This document shows, piece after piece, positions 43,531 through 52,624 of a DNA stretch of 64,000 bases. The notes beneath the pieces are model-generated. The model ran no database searches. It was not told the origin of the DNA and saw nothing but the letters and a program-made list of their open reading frames with translations. Both the position numbers and the translations under genes were made by a program. Positions within the stretch are counted from its first letter, which is position 1, and every line of letters begins with the position of its first letter. The DNA comes from Polyangium sp. 15x6 (lineage in GTDB: Bacteria; Myxococcota_A; Polyangia; Polyangiales; Polyangiaceae). Where the stretch lies: assembly GCF_029960785.1 (NCBI RefSeq), contig NZ_JASBQE010000001.1:186001-250000 (forward strand). Direction: 5' to 3'.

Positions 43531-44294
43531 TCCGGCTTCTGTGGCTCGACTATCTGGCGACGCTGCGCGAGCGCAAGACGTGGCTCTCTGGGGCCATGCT
43601 GCTCTATGCGGTGCTCTCCATTCCGGTGCTCCTCGCGCGCCCGCCCGCGCACGTGGAGGACGCGATCGCCACGTGGTTCGGCCACGGCGGCCCGTTCGTG
43701 ATCTTCATGTACGTGTGGATCGACCTCGCGATGAACAAGGTGATCGCGTTCCTCCCGGTCGTCCTCGCGAGCGGCATCGTCCTGCGAGAGCGTGACGTCG
43801 GCGTCCTGCCGATCCTCGCGGCGAAACCCCTCACGATGTCGCGGTATTTCGCGCTCCGCGCCGTAAGCGTGTGCGCCGTCATGGCCACGCTCCACGTGGG
43901 CGCGCAGCTCGTCGGCCTCGTTTATTTCACCGCGCGTGTGCCAGGCTTTCGTCCCTCGACCTTCCTCGCTGCGATGACCCCGCACCTCTTCGCGGCGATC
44001 TTCTCGACCGGGCTTTCGGCCGCCATTGCAGGCTGGGTGAAGCATCGTGGTGCTTCCGCGCTGATCGGGCTCGCCGTACTCGGCCTGCTCCTCGGTTTGT
44101 CCCTCGTCGGGTTTTACCAGCCCGCGTGGCGGACCCTGACGCTCGTGAATCCGATGTCGCTCGGCGCGCTCGCCCTAGGAAACCTCGATCACCTCGGCCC
44201 GGCCGACCTCGCGCCGCCGATGCTCGTGCTCTCGCTTCTCTCGGTCGCCGCGATCGCGATCGGCGCCGCCGGTGTGCGCCGCATGGAGGCTTGA
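43527..44294 (+). CDS. ABC-2 type permease, first subunit
   Basis: The 255-residue product has about six membrane helices (GAMLLYAVLSIPVLLA, VIAFLPVVLASGIVLRERD, ALIGLAVLGLLLGLSLVGFY) and the RERDVGVLPILAAKPL loop typical of ABC-2 permeases. It overlaps the ATPase gene by ATGA and precedes a second permease gene by two bases. The pair should form a heterodimer driven by the ATPase. Substrate unknown. Confidence 0.9.
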   Translation: MIRLLWLDYLATLRERKTWLSGAMLLYAVLSIPVLLARPPAHVEDAIATWFGHGGPFVIFMYVWIDLAMNKVIAFLPVVLASGIVLRERDVGVLPILAAKPLTMSRYFALRAVSVCAVMATLHVGAQLVGLVYFTARVPGFRPSTFLAAMTPHLFAAIFSTGLSAAIAGWVKHRGASALIGLAVLGLLLGLSLVGFYQPAWRTLTLVNPMSLGALALGNLDHLGPADLAPPMLVLSLLSVAAIAIGAAGVRRMEA

Positions 44295-44296
44295 TC

Positions 44297-45088
44297 ATGT
44301 CCGAGACCGCTTCGCTCCGTGATTATTTTCTCCTCGAGGCACGGCACACGCCGCGCCGCGCGCCGGTCGCGGCCGCGATCCTCGGCGCCCTCGGCGTGCT
44401 CGGCACGCACGCGATCCTCGTGCGTTTTCCCCCGCGCGCGATCCACTTCCTCGAACAGGCCTTCGACCTCCGAGGGATCGCGGCGGTCCTGCTCATCAAC
44501 GACCTGATGGCCGCCTATTTCGCACCCTTTTTCGTGGGGCTCGCGGGCCTGCTCGGCGCCGTCGTCACGGCGCGGGAGGAGGATCAGCTCGAAGTCCTGC
44601 TCGCGAAGCCCATCCGCGCCCGCGTGCTCCTCGCCGCGCGCGTCTGGCCCATTCTCGGCGTCGCAACCGCGACCGGCGCGGCCGTCTCGATCGCCACGGC
44701 GCTCTCGATCGTCCCCTATCTCGCGCCGGGCGACATGGTCAGCGCGGCCGGCGCGCTCGGCGGCGGGCTCTTTCTGACCGCGTTCGCTTTGCTCCTCCTC
44801 GTGATGCTCCTGCCGCTCCTCGTGCGCATGCGCGACGCCTTCCACGCGCTGCTCGTCGGATCGCTCGTGTGGCTCGCGCCGCTCATGCCGTCCGCCGTCA
44901 TGATCTATCGCCCGGATGTCTATGAAGGCCGCGCGGCCTTGCGATCCGCGATCACTCTCCCGAGCCTCGTCTGGCACGACGCCGCGGCGGCCTGGATCGG
45001 ACCTTTGGCGCTCATATTGGTGGCCCCGCTCTGCGCGCTCTTCGTGCGGATCGCGGGGAGCGTTCTCGAACGGACCGACACCCGGTGA
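44297..45088 (+). CDS. ABC-2 type permease, second subunit
   Basis: The 263-residue product has about six membrane helices and a loop REEDQLEVLLAKPIRARVLL like its neighbour's. It starts two bases after the first permease gene and ends the operon, followed by a strong hairpin. With the ATPase it should form a heterodimeric exporter. Confidence 0.88.
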   Translation: MSETASLRDYFLLEARHTPRRAPVAAAILGALGVLGTHAILVRFPPRAIHFLEQAFDLRGIAAVLLINDLMAAYFAPFFVGLAGLLGAVVTAREEDQLEVLLAKPIRARVLLAARVWPILGVATATGAAVSIATALSIVPYLAPGDMVSAAGALGGGLFLTAFALLLLVMLLPLLVRMRDAFHALLVGSLVWLAPLMPSAVMIYRPDVYEGRAALRSAITLPSLVWHDAAAAWIGPLALILVAPLCALFVRIAGSVLERTDTR

Positions 45089-45140
45089 CGTGACTCGACG
45101 AAATGCCCAGCCGTGGCCTTGACGTGCGCCGGCCGGTGCT

Positions 45141-45168
45141 GTCCGATGCGGGGCTGAACGCCCCGGAC
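45141..45168 (+). terminator. Hairpin after the ABC operon
   Basis: CGGGGC-TGAAC-GCCCCG (45149-45165) forms a 6-base stem, extended by GTCCG/CGGAC pairing around it (45141-45145 with 45164-45168, one base shared). It lies about 53 bases after the last permease gene. No T-run follows. Confidence 0.4.
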
Positions 45169-45230
45169 GGTCCCGGCTTCGTCGAGCCGCGGCAACGTAG
45201 GGCGGGGCGAGCATTCACCTGGTGGGAGAC

Positions 45231-48200
45231 ATGCAATCTCGAACGGTTCCACGCACGCGCGCCGCGTGCAGAAGGCTCCGCGGCGCGACGGTCGGCTGGT
45301 TTGTCCACGGCCTGATCCTCGCCGCGCTCGCAGGGTGTAGCAGCGAAGGCCGCGACGCGGGCACATCGCAAAACCCGGGCGCGAGCGCGCCGCCCGCGGC
45401 CACGACAAACCCGACCGAGGCGATCGATCTCGACACCGTCATGCGGCGGACGCATTTCGGTTATCGCGCCGAGGGCGGCGTGTTCTCGGCGGGGCACGCG
45501 ACGTATGCCGTCAAGGCGAGCCCCGAGGCGCTCACGGTGTGGCCGAGCGAGAGTGACCTCGCCGCGCCGGACGAGGGCGCGACGGCGCCGTTCGTCGCGT
45601 CGCTCGAGAGCATCACCCGCGGCGGACGATCGATCGCGGAGGGGCGCGGCGGAAAGGCCGCGGTCCGGCCCGACGCGAGCCTCGGTATCCAGCGCGGCGC
45701 CGTGGTCGAGCACCTCGAGAACGACGAGGAGGGCGTCGAGCAGAGCTTCGAATTCGCCGAGCGCCCGGCGGGCGAGGGCGATCTCGAGGTCAAGATCGCC
45801 GTGACGGGCGAAGAGTTCCTCGGCGAAACCGAGGGTGGCTTGCACTTCGCGGATCCTGCGACCGGGCTCGGCGTGCGTTACGGCGTGGCCACGTGGATCG
45901 ACGCGAAGGGCGTGCGCACGCACGTCGACGCGGATTTCGTGGACGGTCGCATCGTGCTGCGCGTGCCGTCTTCGGTGCTCGACGCGAGCGCGTACCCGGC
46001 GGTGCTCGATCCCGTGATCGGGCCCGAGATCGCGATCGACACGCCCGTGTATGCCCCGGCGACCCGGGACGAGTACGAAACGGCCGTCTCGTACGCGGGC
46101 GGCACCTACCTCGTCGTCTGGTCGGACACTCGGTATCTGGGCGCCGAGGATGTGTACGGCGTGCGCGTGTCGGCGGCCGGCACCGTGCTCGATACGTCGG
46201 GCATCCCGATCGCGATCGCGAAGTACTACCAATACTCGCCGGCGGTGGCATCCAACGGCACGGACTGGATGGTCACCTGGGTCGACAGTCGCACCGGCAG
46301 CGACGACATCTACGCCGCTCGCGTCACCGCGGCCGGCGTCGTGCAGGATCCGAACGGGATCGTACTGACCACGGGCGGCAGCAAGGGCCACCCGTCGATC
46401 GCGTTCGACGGCACGAACTACTTCATCGCCTACGTGCAGAGCAGCCAGGTCCGCGGCAACTTCGTCGGGACGAACGGCACCGTGAACGCGAACACGGTGA
46501 ACATCGCGTCCCTCGCGTACACCGTGTACGACACGGCGGTCTCCTTCAATGGGACGAACTACCTGGTCGCGTTCGACTACTTCACGGGGGCGACGTATTA
46601 CCGCCTCGCCGCCCGGCGCGTGAATCCGGCCGGCACCGTGCTCGACGCGAGCGACATCCTCGCGTGCAACAACAGCACGACGTGCCCGCGCAGCCCGATC
46701 GGAGTCGCGTCGGACGGGGTGAACTGGCTGCTCGCGTGGGACACCTCGAGCTCCTCGAACTACATCTACGGCCAGCGGATCTCGGCGGCCGGGGTCCCGA
46801 TGGACGCGTCGAACGGGTTCCAGATCGGGGGCGGCGTCACTACGGCCGATCCCATGAACGTCAACGTCACGTTCGCGGGCAACGGCTACGGCGTGTTCTG
46901 GGACGACGATAACCAGGTGTTCGGCGCGCGCGTGAGCTCGGGCGCGGCGGTGCTCGTCCCGGCGACCGCGTTGACGAACGAGATGGGCAGCCGCAGCTAC
47001 CCCGGCGTGGCGCACGACGGGACGAACTTCTACGTGGCCTTCCGCGATACGCGCGGCGCCACGGCGAGCAGCCCGGCCGACATCTACGGGCTGCGCGTGT
47101 CGGGCGCGCTCGTGAAGGTCGACGCCACGAGCACGCTGCTCTCCCGCACGGCGAACGACGAGCGCTCCCCGCGCGCCGCTTTCAACGGGACGAACTGGCT
47201 CGTCGTCTGGGAGGATCAGCGCCCGGGCACCACGACCGACATCTGGGGCGCGCGCCTCTCCGGCACGGGCACCGTGCTCGACCCGGCGGGCTTCGCGATC
47301 TCGCAAGGGACGAGCTCGCAGTACGTGCCTGCGGTCGCGGCGAACGGCGTCGACTGGCTCGTCGTCTGGCAGGACCGTCGCAATGGCAGCGGCAACGACG
47401 ACATCTTCGCCTCGCGTGTCTCCAGTACCGGCGCCGTGCTCGACGCCGGCGGAATCCCGGTGAACGCGGGGAGCGGCACCCAGACGAACCCCGCCGTCGC
47501 CGCGGACGGGACGAACTGGTTCGTCACGTGGCGCGACGCGACGAGCACGGAGGTCTGGGGCGCGCGCATCGCGCCGTCGTCGACCGTGCTCGATCCCGCG
47601 GGCATCAAGATCTCGACCGGCGGCGGGTCGTTGCCCGCGGTCGCGTACAACGGCACGAACTACCTCGTCGCCTGGACCAAGGCGTCGAACGCGAACGACA
47701 TCTTCGCGTCGCGCGTGACGCCTGCCGGCGCGGTCCTCGACGCGGGGGCGCTCGCGATCCCCGTCTCGGCCGTCGTGGGCGCGGCGGAGACGAATGCCTC
47801 GGTCGCGTCGAACGGAACAGACTGGTTCGTCGCGTGGAACGACGTCTCCGACGTGCGCGGCGCCCGCGTCAACGCCGCGGGCACGGTGCTCGACGTCGTG
47901 GGCATCAACGTGAGCAACGCGACGAACACCCAGAACTTCCCCAGCACGGTCTGGGATGGCACGCAGTACTGGGTCGCCTGGCAGGACGATCGTACGACGG
48001 TGAACTATCAAGACGTCTACGCCGCCCGCATCACGAGCACCGGCACGAACAAGGATCCGAGCGGGTTCGTCGTGTCGAACGACGTGCTCCAGCTCGAGCT
48101 CCGGCCGCAGCTCGCGGCGGGCAAGCCGCAGGAGGTCCTCGCGGCGTATCACCGGTTCGATCCGCAGCAGCCGTATGGATCGGATCGGGCCCGCGCGCGT

Positions 48201-50396
48201 GTCCTCTCGGACGTCTCGCCGGGCGCGAACGGCGCGTCTTGCTCGATCGGCGCGCAATGCGTGAGCGGCTTCTGCGTGGACGGCGTCTGCTGCGACGCGG
48301 CCTGCACGAGCACCTGCCAGGCGTGCACCGCGGCAAAGAAGGGCGCGGGCGCCGACGGCGTCTGTGGACCGATCAAGGTCGACACCGATCCCGACAACGA
48401 GTGCACCGACCAGGGCGCGAGCTCGTGCGGCACGAACGGCAGCTGCAACGGCGCGGCCGCGTGCAAGCTCTACCCCTCGGGCACGAGCTGCGGCGCGACC
48501 TGCAATGCCGGCTCGCTCCAGCCGCAGACCTGCGATGGCGCCGGGACGTGCGCGGCGAACGGCATGCCGACGAGCTGCGCGCCCTACGCGTGCGGGGCGA
48601 ACATGTGCAAGACCTCGTGCACGACGGGCGCGGATTGCGCGTCCGGCTTCTCGTGCGTGGGCGGCGCGTGCGTGGGCCTGCTCGGCAACGGCGCGCAGTG
48701 CACGGCGAACTCCGATTGCCAGTCGGCGAACTGCGTCGACGGCGTCTGCTGCAACACGAGCTGCACGGGCACGTGCCAGGCGTGCTCGGCGGGCAAGAAG
48801 GGCGCGGGCGCGGACGGCACGTGCGGGCCGATCGTGGCCGGCGCCGATCCGGATAGCGACTGCTCGGCCGAAGCCGCCGCGACCTGCGGCCGGACGGGGC
48901 AATGCAATGGTTCCGGCGCTTGCCAGCTCCACACGGCGGGCACGTCCTGCGGCAGCCCGCTTTGCCAGGGCACGGTGCTCAAGGGTCAGGTCTGCGACGG
49001 TGTGGGCACGTGCATCCCGTCCGCGACGGGGCAAGACTGCGCGCCGTACGCGTGCTCGGGCGGCGCTTGCCAGGGCGCGTGCACGATGAACGCCGATTGC
49101 GCGGCGGGCAACGCCTGCGTCATGGGCGCGTGTGTCCCGCCGCTCGCGAACGGCGGCGCTTGCATGACGGATGCCCAGTGCGCGTCGGGCTCCTGCGTCG
49201 ACGGCGTCTGTTGCAACACGGCGTGCGGCGGCCTCTGCCAGGCGTGCACCGTGGCGAAGAAGGGCAGCGGCACGGACGGCGTGTGCGGGCCGATCGCGCT
49301 CGGCGTCGATCCCGACAACGAGTGCGTGACGCAGGCGGCGTCGAGCTGCGGACAAACCGGCGTTTGCAATGGCTCGGGCGCTTGCCAGCTCCACCCGCAG
49401 GGCACCTCCTGCGGCGTGAGCACCTGCCAGGGCAGCGTGGTCACGGGCCAGATCTGCAATGGCTCGGGCCAGTGCGTGAACGACGCGATGGGGCAGGACT
49501 GCGCGCCGTATGTCTGCTCGGGCGGCACGTGCAAGAACCCCTGCACGAACAGCAACGAATGCTTGCCGGGCAACGTCTGCTCGGCCGGCGCTTGCAAGCC
49601 CGCGGGCTCGCCGGGCGCGCCTTGCTCGAACGCGTCGGAGTGCGGCTCGGGCTTCTGCGTCGACGGCGTCTGCTGCGACGCGGCGTGCAATGGCGGGTGC
49701 GAGGCTTGCTCCACGGCGAAGAAGGGCCAGGGCGCGGACGGCGCGTGCGGCCCGATCAAGAACGGCACGGATCCCGATAACGAGTGCGCGGCCCAGGTGC
49801 CCACGACCTGCGGCCAGAACGGCCAGTGCAACGGCAATGGCGCGTGCGCCCTCTACGCGTCCGGCACGCAATGCGCGTCGGGCACGTGCACCGGGACCAC
49901 GCAGACGAACCCGTCCCAGTGCGACGGCAGCGGCACGTGCGTCGCGGGCACGGAGACCTCGTGCGTGCCCGGGTATGCGTGCGACGGGACGAAGTGCGCG
50001 ACGAGCTGCACGACGAACAGCCAATGCGCCCCGGAGTACGAGTGTGATCCGGTCATGGAGTGGTGCGTGCCCTCGATGAGCGGCGTCGGCGGCGGCGGTG
50101 GCGCGGGCGGTGGCGGCGGCGCCGGTGGCAATGGCGGCGCCGGCGGCGCCGGTGGCAATGGCGGCGCGGGCGGCAATGGCGGCGCCGGCGGTGCCGGTGG
50201 CAATGGTGGTGCCGGCGGCGCCGGTGGTGAAGGCGGCATGGGCGGCCGTCCGGCGGGCGCCGGCGGCGGACAGACGACCGACGACGGCGGCGGCTGCGGC
50301 TGCCGGACGGCGTCGGAGCCCTCCACGGCCGGCGGCATGGGCGCTCTGCTCGTCGTCGCGGCCTTCGGCCTGCGTCGTCGCCGTCGCTCCGCCTGA
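45231..50396 (+). CDS. Giant Cys-rich surface protein with propeller repeats and MYXO-CTERM-like tail
   Basis: The product, about 1721 residues, starts with a signal (VGWFVHGLILAALAGCSS, Cys36). After an N-terminal domain, residues about 250-990 carry many copies of a repeat like GTYLVVWSDTR, NYLVAWTKAS and TNWLVVWEDQR, which suggests beta-propeller blades. Residues about 1000-1600 hold four long Cys-rich repeats (each with CVDGVCC and KKGxGxDGxCGPI). A Gly-rich stretch follows, and the end is CGCRTASEP, a membrane helix and RRRRR, a MYXO-CTERM-like sorting tail. It is probably a large surface or matrix protein held by disulfides. The ATG at 45231 is chosen over a GTG at 45222. Confidence 0.85.
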   Translation: MQSRTVPRTRAACRRLRGATVGWFVHGLILAALAGCSSEGRDAGTSQNPGASAPPAATTNPTEAIDLDTVMRRTHFGYRAEGGVFSAGHATYAVKASPEALTVWPSESDLAAPDEGATAPFVASLESITRGGRSIAEGRGGKAAVRPDASLGIQRGAVVEHLENDEEGVEQSFEFAERPAGEGDLEVKIAVTGEEFLGETEGGLHFADPATGLGVRYGVATWIDAKGVRTHVDADFVDGRIVLRVPSSVLDASAYPAVLDPVIGPEIAIDTPVYAPATRDEYETAVSYAGGTYLVVWSDTRYLGAEDVYGVRVSAAGTVLDTSGIPIAIAKYYQYSPAVASNGTDWMVTWVDSRTGSDDIYAARVTAAGVVQDPNGIVLTTGGSKGHPSIAFDGTNYFIAYVQSSQVRGNFVGTNGTVNANTVNIASLAYTVYDTAVSFNGTNYLVAFDYFTGATYYRLAARRVNPAGTVLDASDILACNNSTTCPRSPIGVASDGVNWLLAWDTSSSSNYIYGQRISAAGVPMDASNGFQIGGGVTTADPMNVNVTFAGNGYGVFWDDDNQVFGARVSSGAAVLVPATALTNEMGSRSYPGVAHDGTNFYVAFRDTRGATASSPADIYGLRVSGALVKVDATSTLLSRTANDERSPRAAFNGTNWLVVWEDQRPGTTTDIWGARLSGTGTVLDPAGFAISQGTSSQYVPAVAANGVDWLVVWQDRRNGSGNDDIFASRVSSTGAVLDAGGIPVNAGSGTQTNPAVAADGTNWFVTWRDATSTEVWGARIAPSSTVLDPAGIKISTGGGSLPAVAYNGTNYLVAWTKASNANDIFASRVTPAGAVLDAGALAIPVSAVVGAAETNASVASNGTDWFVAWNDVSDVRGARVNAAGTVLDVVGINVSNATNTQNFPSTVWDGTQYWVAWQDDRTTVNYQDVYAARITSTGTNKDPSGFVVSNDVLQLELRPQLAAGKPQEVLAAYHRFDPQQPYGSDRARARVLSDVSPGANGASCSIGAQCVSGFCVDGVCCDAACTSTCQACTAAKKGAGADGVCGPIKVDTDPDNECTDQGASSCGTNGSCNGAAACKLYPSGTSCGATCNAGSLQPQTCDGAGTCAANGMPTSCAPYACGANMCKTSCTTGADCASGFSCVGGACVGLLGNGAQCTANSDCQSANCVDGVCCNTSCTGTCQACSAGKKGAGADGTCGPIVAGADPDSDCSAEAAATCGRTGQCNGSGACQLHTAGTSCGSPLCQGTVLKGQVCDGVGTCIPSATGQDCAPYACSGGACQGACTMNADCAAGNACVMGACVPPLANGGACMTDAQCASGSCVDGVCCNTACGGLCQACTVAKKGSGTDGVCGPIALGVDPDNECVTQAASSCGQTGVCNGSGACQLHPQGTSCGVSTCQGSVVTGQICNGSGQCVNDAMGQDCAPYVCSGGTCKNPCTNSNECLPGNVCSAGACKPAGSPGAPCSNASECGSGFCVDGVCCDAACNGGCEACSTAKKGQGADGACGPIKNGTDPDNECAAQVPTTCGQNGQCNGNGACALYASGTQCASGTCTGTTQTNPSQCDGSGTCVAGTETSCVPGYACDGTKCATSCTTNSQCAPEYECDPVMEWCVPSMSGVGGGGGAGGGGGAGGNGGAGGAGGNGGAGGNGGAGGAGGNGGAGGAGGEGGMGGRPAGAGGGQTTDDGGGCGCRTASEPSTAGGMGALLVVAAFGLRRRRRSA
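48227..50060 (+). repeat. Four tandem repeats of about 460 bp in the giant gene
   Basis: Repeats begin near 48227, 48681, 49141 and 49600, giving units of about 455-462 bases (150 residues). Each encodes the order G-x-C-x5-C, CVDGVCC, C-x2-C, KKGxGxDGxCGPI, DPDxEC and a second Cys block. Units are similar but not identical, so they are old duplications. The spacing stays in frame. Confidence 0.8.
50087..50270 (+). repeat. Gly-rich short tandem repeat tract
   Basis: A run of GGCGGC/GGCAAT/GCCGGT units in 9- and 18-base steps encodes a (GGAGG)(N/E)-type linker before the C-terminal tail of the giant protein. Such G-rich tracts are prone to length change. Confidence 0.75.
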
Positions 50397-50422
50397 TTCT
50401 CCCCCTCTCGTTCTCCCTCCTC

Positions 50423-50446
50423 GCCGCGCCCTGACCGGGGCGCGGC
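50423..50446 (+). terminator. Strong hairpin after the giant gene
   Basis: GCCGCGCCC-TGACCG-GGGCGCGGC gives a perfect 9-base stem with a 6-base loop 26 bases after the giant gene's stop. A pyrimidine-rich run (CTCCCTCCCCC) follows. Probable terminator separating it from the next operon. Confidence 0.55.
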
Positions 50447-50512
50447 CTCCCTCCCCCGAAAGCCGAGATCGAGGTCACGCCGACGCGATCGTCGCGATCT
50501 TTTGTCCTCCAC

Positions 50513-50550
50513 GGGTAACATTAGGTAACATCCGACCACCTTGGGTAACG
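50513..50550 (+). promoter_or_regulatory. Three phased GGTAAC repeats before the envelope operon
   Basis: GGTAAC occurs at 50514-50519, 50524-50529 and 50544-50549, spaced exactly 10 and 20 bases, so all three face the same side of the helix. The first two extend to GGTAACAT. The last overlaps the TTG start of the regulator gene. This looks like an autoregulatory operator for the HTH protein encoded next. Confidence 0.6.
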
Positions 50551-51428
50551 ACGCACCTCCCCGACGGCCCGCGGCCTTGCTCACGACGAACGAGGTCGCG
50601 GCGCTGCTTCGTGTTCATCCGAAGCACGTCTACCGGCTCCTCAAACGCGGGCTCCCCGCGCGCCGCGTCGGCGACGAATGGCGTTACGACGAGGCCGATG
50701 TGCTCGCGTGGAGCCGGGGCGCGCCGGAAGCGGAGCCTGCGGAGGCGCCGGAGGCTTCCCCTCCGCCTTTGCTCGCGGCGAACGGTGACCTCGCGATCGA
50801 GGCCTTGTTCGACGAGGGCCGCGAGCGCTCGGCGCCGCTCGTGGGGTTCGTCCTCGCGGATCATGCGACGGGCCTCGTCCGGCTGGAGAGCGGCGCCGTG
50901 CTCGGCGCGGGCTGCCACGGCGACCATGCTCCGGCATCGCTCGGCGGTGAGAAGCTCGCGTGGCTCCACCTCGCCGTGCGGGAGCTCGGCATCGCGCATC
51001 GAAAGGGCCTGCGCCTGCGCAGGATCTCCGGCATCGTGGGGCGCAAGCTCGCGTCGCGGCCGAGGACCGCGGGCATTCGCCACCACGTCGACGAGGCCTT
51101 GTCCCGCGAGGGAGTCGAGCCCGAGCGCGCTTATGCGCACGCCGAGGAGTATCGATCCCACAGGGATGCGGTCATGGCCGTCGCGCGCGGGGACGCCGAG
51201 GTCGCGCTCGCGTCGCGCGCGTGGGCCGCGCACGCGGGGCTCGGGTTCACGCCCGTCGTGGCGGAGGCGTATGGCCTCGTATTTCGTGCCGGGCACCTCG
51301 GCGACCCCCGCGTCCTCGCGCTCTGCGAACTCGCGCAGAGCGGGAAATACCGCGAAAGACTCGCGCGGCATGCGGGGTACGACACGACGAGCGCCGGGCA
51401 TTTGCAGTTCGGAAGGAGCAGATCTTGA
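50541..51428 (+). CDS. HTH regulator with periplasmic-binding-protein-like ligand domain
   Basis: The product, about 295 residues, has an excisionase/MerR-like helix-turn-helix (LTTNEVAALLRVHPKHVYRL, then RVGDEWRYDEADVLAW) and, from about residue 80, a domain of the PBP-like type fused to such HTHs: VLGAGCHGDH, RSHRDAVMAVARGDAEVALA and GLGFTPVVAEAYGLVF. These domains resemble the substrate-binding proteins of molybdate or tungstate uptake and probably bind a small ligand in the cytoplasm. A TTG at 50541 is used; no Shine-Dalgarno is seen. It leads a seven-gene operon; the next gene starts inside its stop codon (TTGA). Confidence 0.83.
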   Translation: MGNDAPPRRPAALLTTNEVAALLRVHPKHVYRLLKRGLPARRVGDEWRYDEADVLAWSRGAPEAEPAEAPEASPPPLLAANGDLAIEALFDEGRERSAPLVGFVLADHATGLVRLESGAVLGAGCHGDHAPASLGGEKLAWLHLAVRELGIAHRKGLRLRRISGIVGRKLASRPRTAGIRHHVDEALSREGVEPERAYAHAEEYRSHRDAVMAVARGDAEVALASRAWAAHAGLGFTPVVAEAYGLVFRAGHLGDPRVLALCELAQSGKYRERLARHAGYDTTSAGHLQFGRSRS

Positions 51429-52624
51429 AATCGATCCGACAAACCATGGTGGCAGGCGTGCTCGCGGCGCTCCTTTCGCCGCGACCGGCGCTCGCGCTGG
51501 ATTGCAGTGCCCTGCCAAACCCCGTCTACATCCAGAGCGGGGACACGCAGGAGCCGCTCCTCAAGGCGCTCGGCCAGAAGCTCCGCGCCTCGCAGGCGAG
51601 CCCGATGACGCTCATCTACAAGACGAGCGGCTCGTGCACGAACATCGACGCGATGTACAAGGGCACGAAGCTCACGACGAACCCGCTTTACATCCCCTCG
51701 GTCGCCGAGGATCCGACCTGGAATCCGAGCAAGCCCGCGCCCCAGTGCACGATCGACCCGAATGGCGTCCCGCTCGACCTCGCCATCTCGGCGCTCTTCG
51801 TGAGCGCCTGCGAACCCTCGCCGCCGCCCTCCGGAATCGGCCTCTTCCGGGGGCCCGTGCAGCCGTATGTCTTCATCGTCCCGGAGGCGAGCTCGCAGCG
51901 CGCGATCACGGCGGAGGAGGCGTATTTCGTCTTTGGCTTCGGCTCTTCGGGGAAGGTCGAGCCCTGGACCGACGAGTCGCTTTCTTTCATCCGCACGACG
52001 ACGAAGAGCACACTGCTCACGATGGCCGCGGCCATCGGCGTGCCGGGCGCGAAATGGAAAGGGGTGATGCTCGACAAGTCCTCCGAGGTCCTGAACGGCG
52101 TCGCCACCTCGCCGAGCCCCGAAAAGACGATCGGCATCCTCGGCGCCGAGATCTACGACGGCAACCGGGACAAGGTCGAAGCGCTCGCGTTCCAGGCCTT
52201 CAAGCAAAAACACGCCTACTACCCCGACTCCACGGCGACGTCCTTCGACAAACGCAACGTGCGGGACGGCCATTACACGATCTGGTCTCCGACAGAGTAT
52301 CTCGCACCGGTCGATGCGCAGAGGACCGTGTCGAACCCCCGCGTTCGCTACCTCGTCGACATGATCCTCTCGAAGACCGTCTCTCCCGCGCCGGAGTTCG
52401 ATCCGCTCGACGTCGTCATCTCGAAGGGGCTCGTCCCCGACTGCGCGATGAAAGTCACGCGTTCTTTCGAGGGCGGCGACCTCTCGCTCTACACCCCTGC
52501 CGAGCCGTGCGGGTGTTTTTACGAGAGCCGCGTGGGACAGCCGAGCGCCACGTGCAAGACGTGCGGCGGGGACGGCGAATGCGGCGGGGGCAAGTGCCGG
52601 CATGGCTTCTGCGAGGCGAAATGA
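51425..52624 (+). CDS. Exported PstS-like substrate-binding protein with Cys-rich tail
   Basis: The 399-residue product has a signal peptide ending ALALDCS. The body resembles phosphate-type binding proteins: YIQSGDTQEPLLKALGQKL, MTLIYKTSGSCTNID, and GLFRGPVQPYVFIVPEASSQ. The last 40 residues hold seven Cys (PCGCFYES, CKTCGGDGEC, CRHGFC), which is unusual for this family. The TTG start is supported by AAGGAG six bases upstream and by overlap with the regulator stop (TTGA). No ABC permease or ATPase is in the operon, so its partner is not an adjacent importer. Confidence 0.82.
   Translation: MKSIRQTMVAGVLAALLSPRPALALDCSALPNPVYIQSGDTQEPLLKALGQKLRASQASPMTLIYKTSGSCTNIDAMYKGTKLTTNPLYIPSVAEDPTWNPSKPAPQCTIDPNGVPLDLAISALFVSACEPSPPPSGIGLFRGPVQPYVFIVPEASSQRAITAEEAYFVFGFGSSGKVEPWTDESLSFIRTTTKSTLLTMAAAIGVPGAKWKGVMLDKSSEVLNGVATSPSPEKTIGILGAEIYDGNRDKVEALAFQAFKQKHAYYPDSTATSFDKRNVRDGHYTIWSPTEYLAPVDAQRTVSNPRVRYLVDMILSKTVSPAPEFDPLDVVISKGLVPDCAMKVTRSFEGGDLSLYTPAEPCGCFYESRVGQPSATCKTCGGDGECGGGKCRHGFCEAK

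Noticed and set aside
45012-50024. 1670-codon open frame antisense to the giant surface protein gene
   Set aside because: Arg/Ala-rich composition without a fold or ribosome site; the sense frame has signal peptide, ordered repeats and a sorting tail.
50087-50270. CRISPR array
   Set aside because: The repeats are coding Gly-rich units of 9-18 bases without unique spacers.
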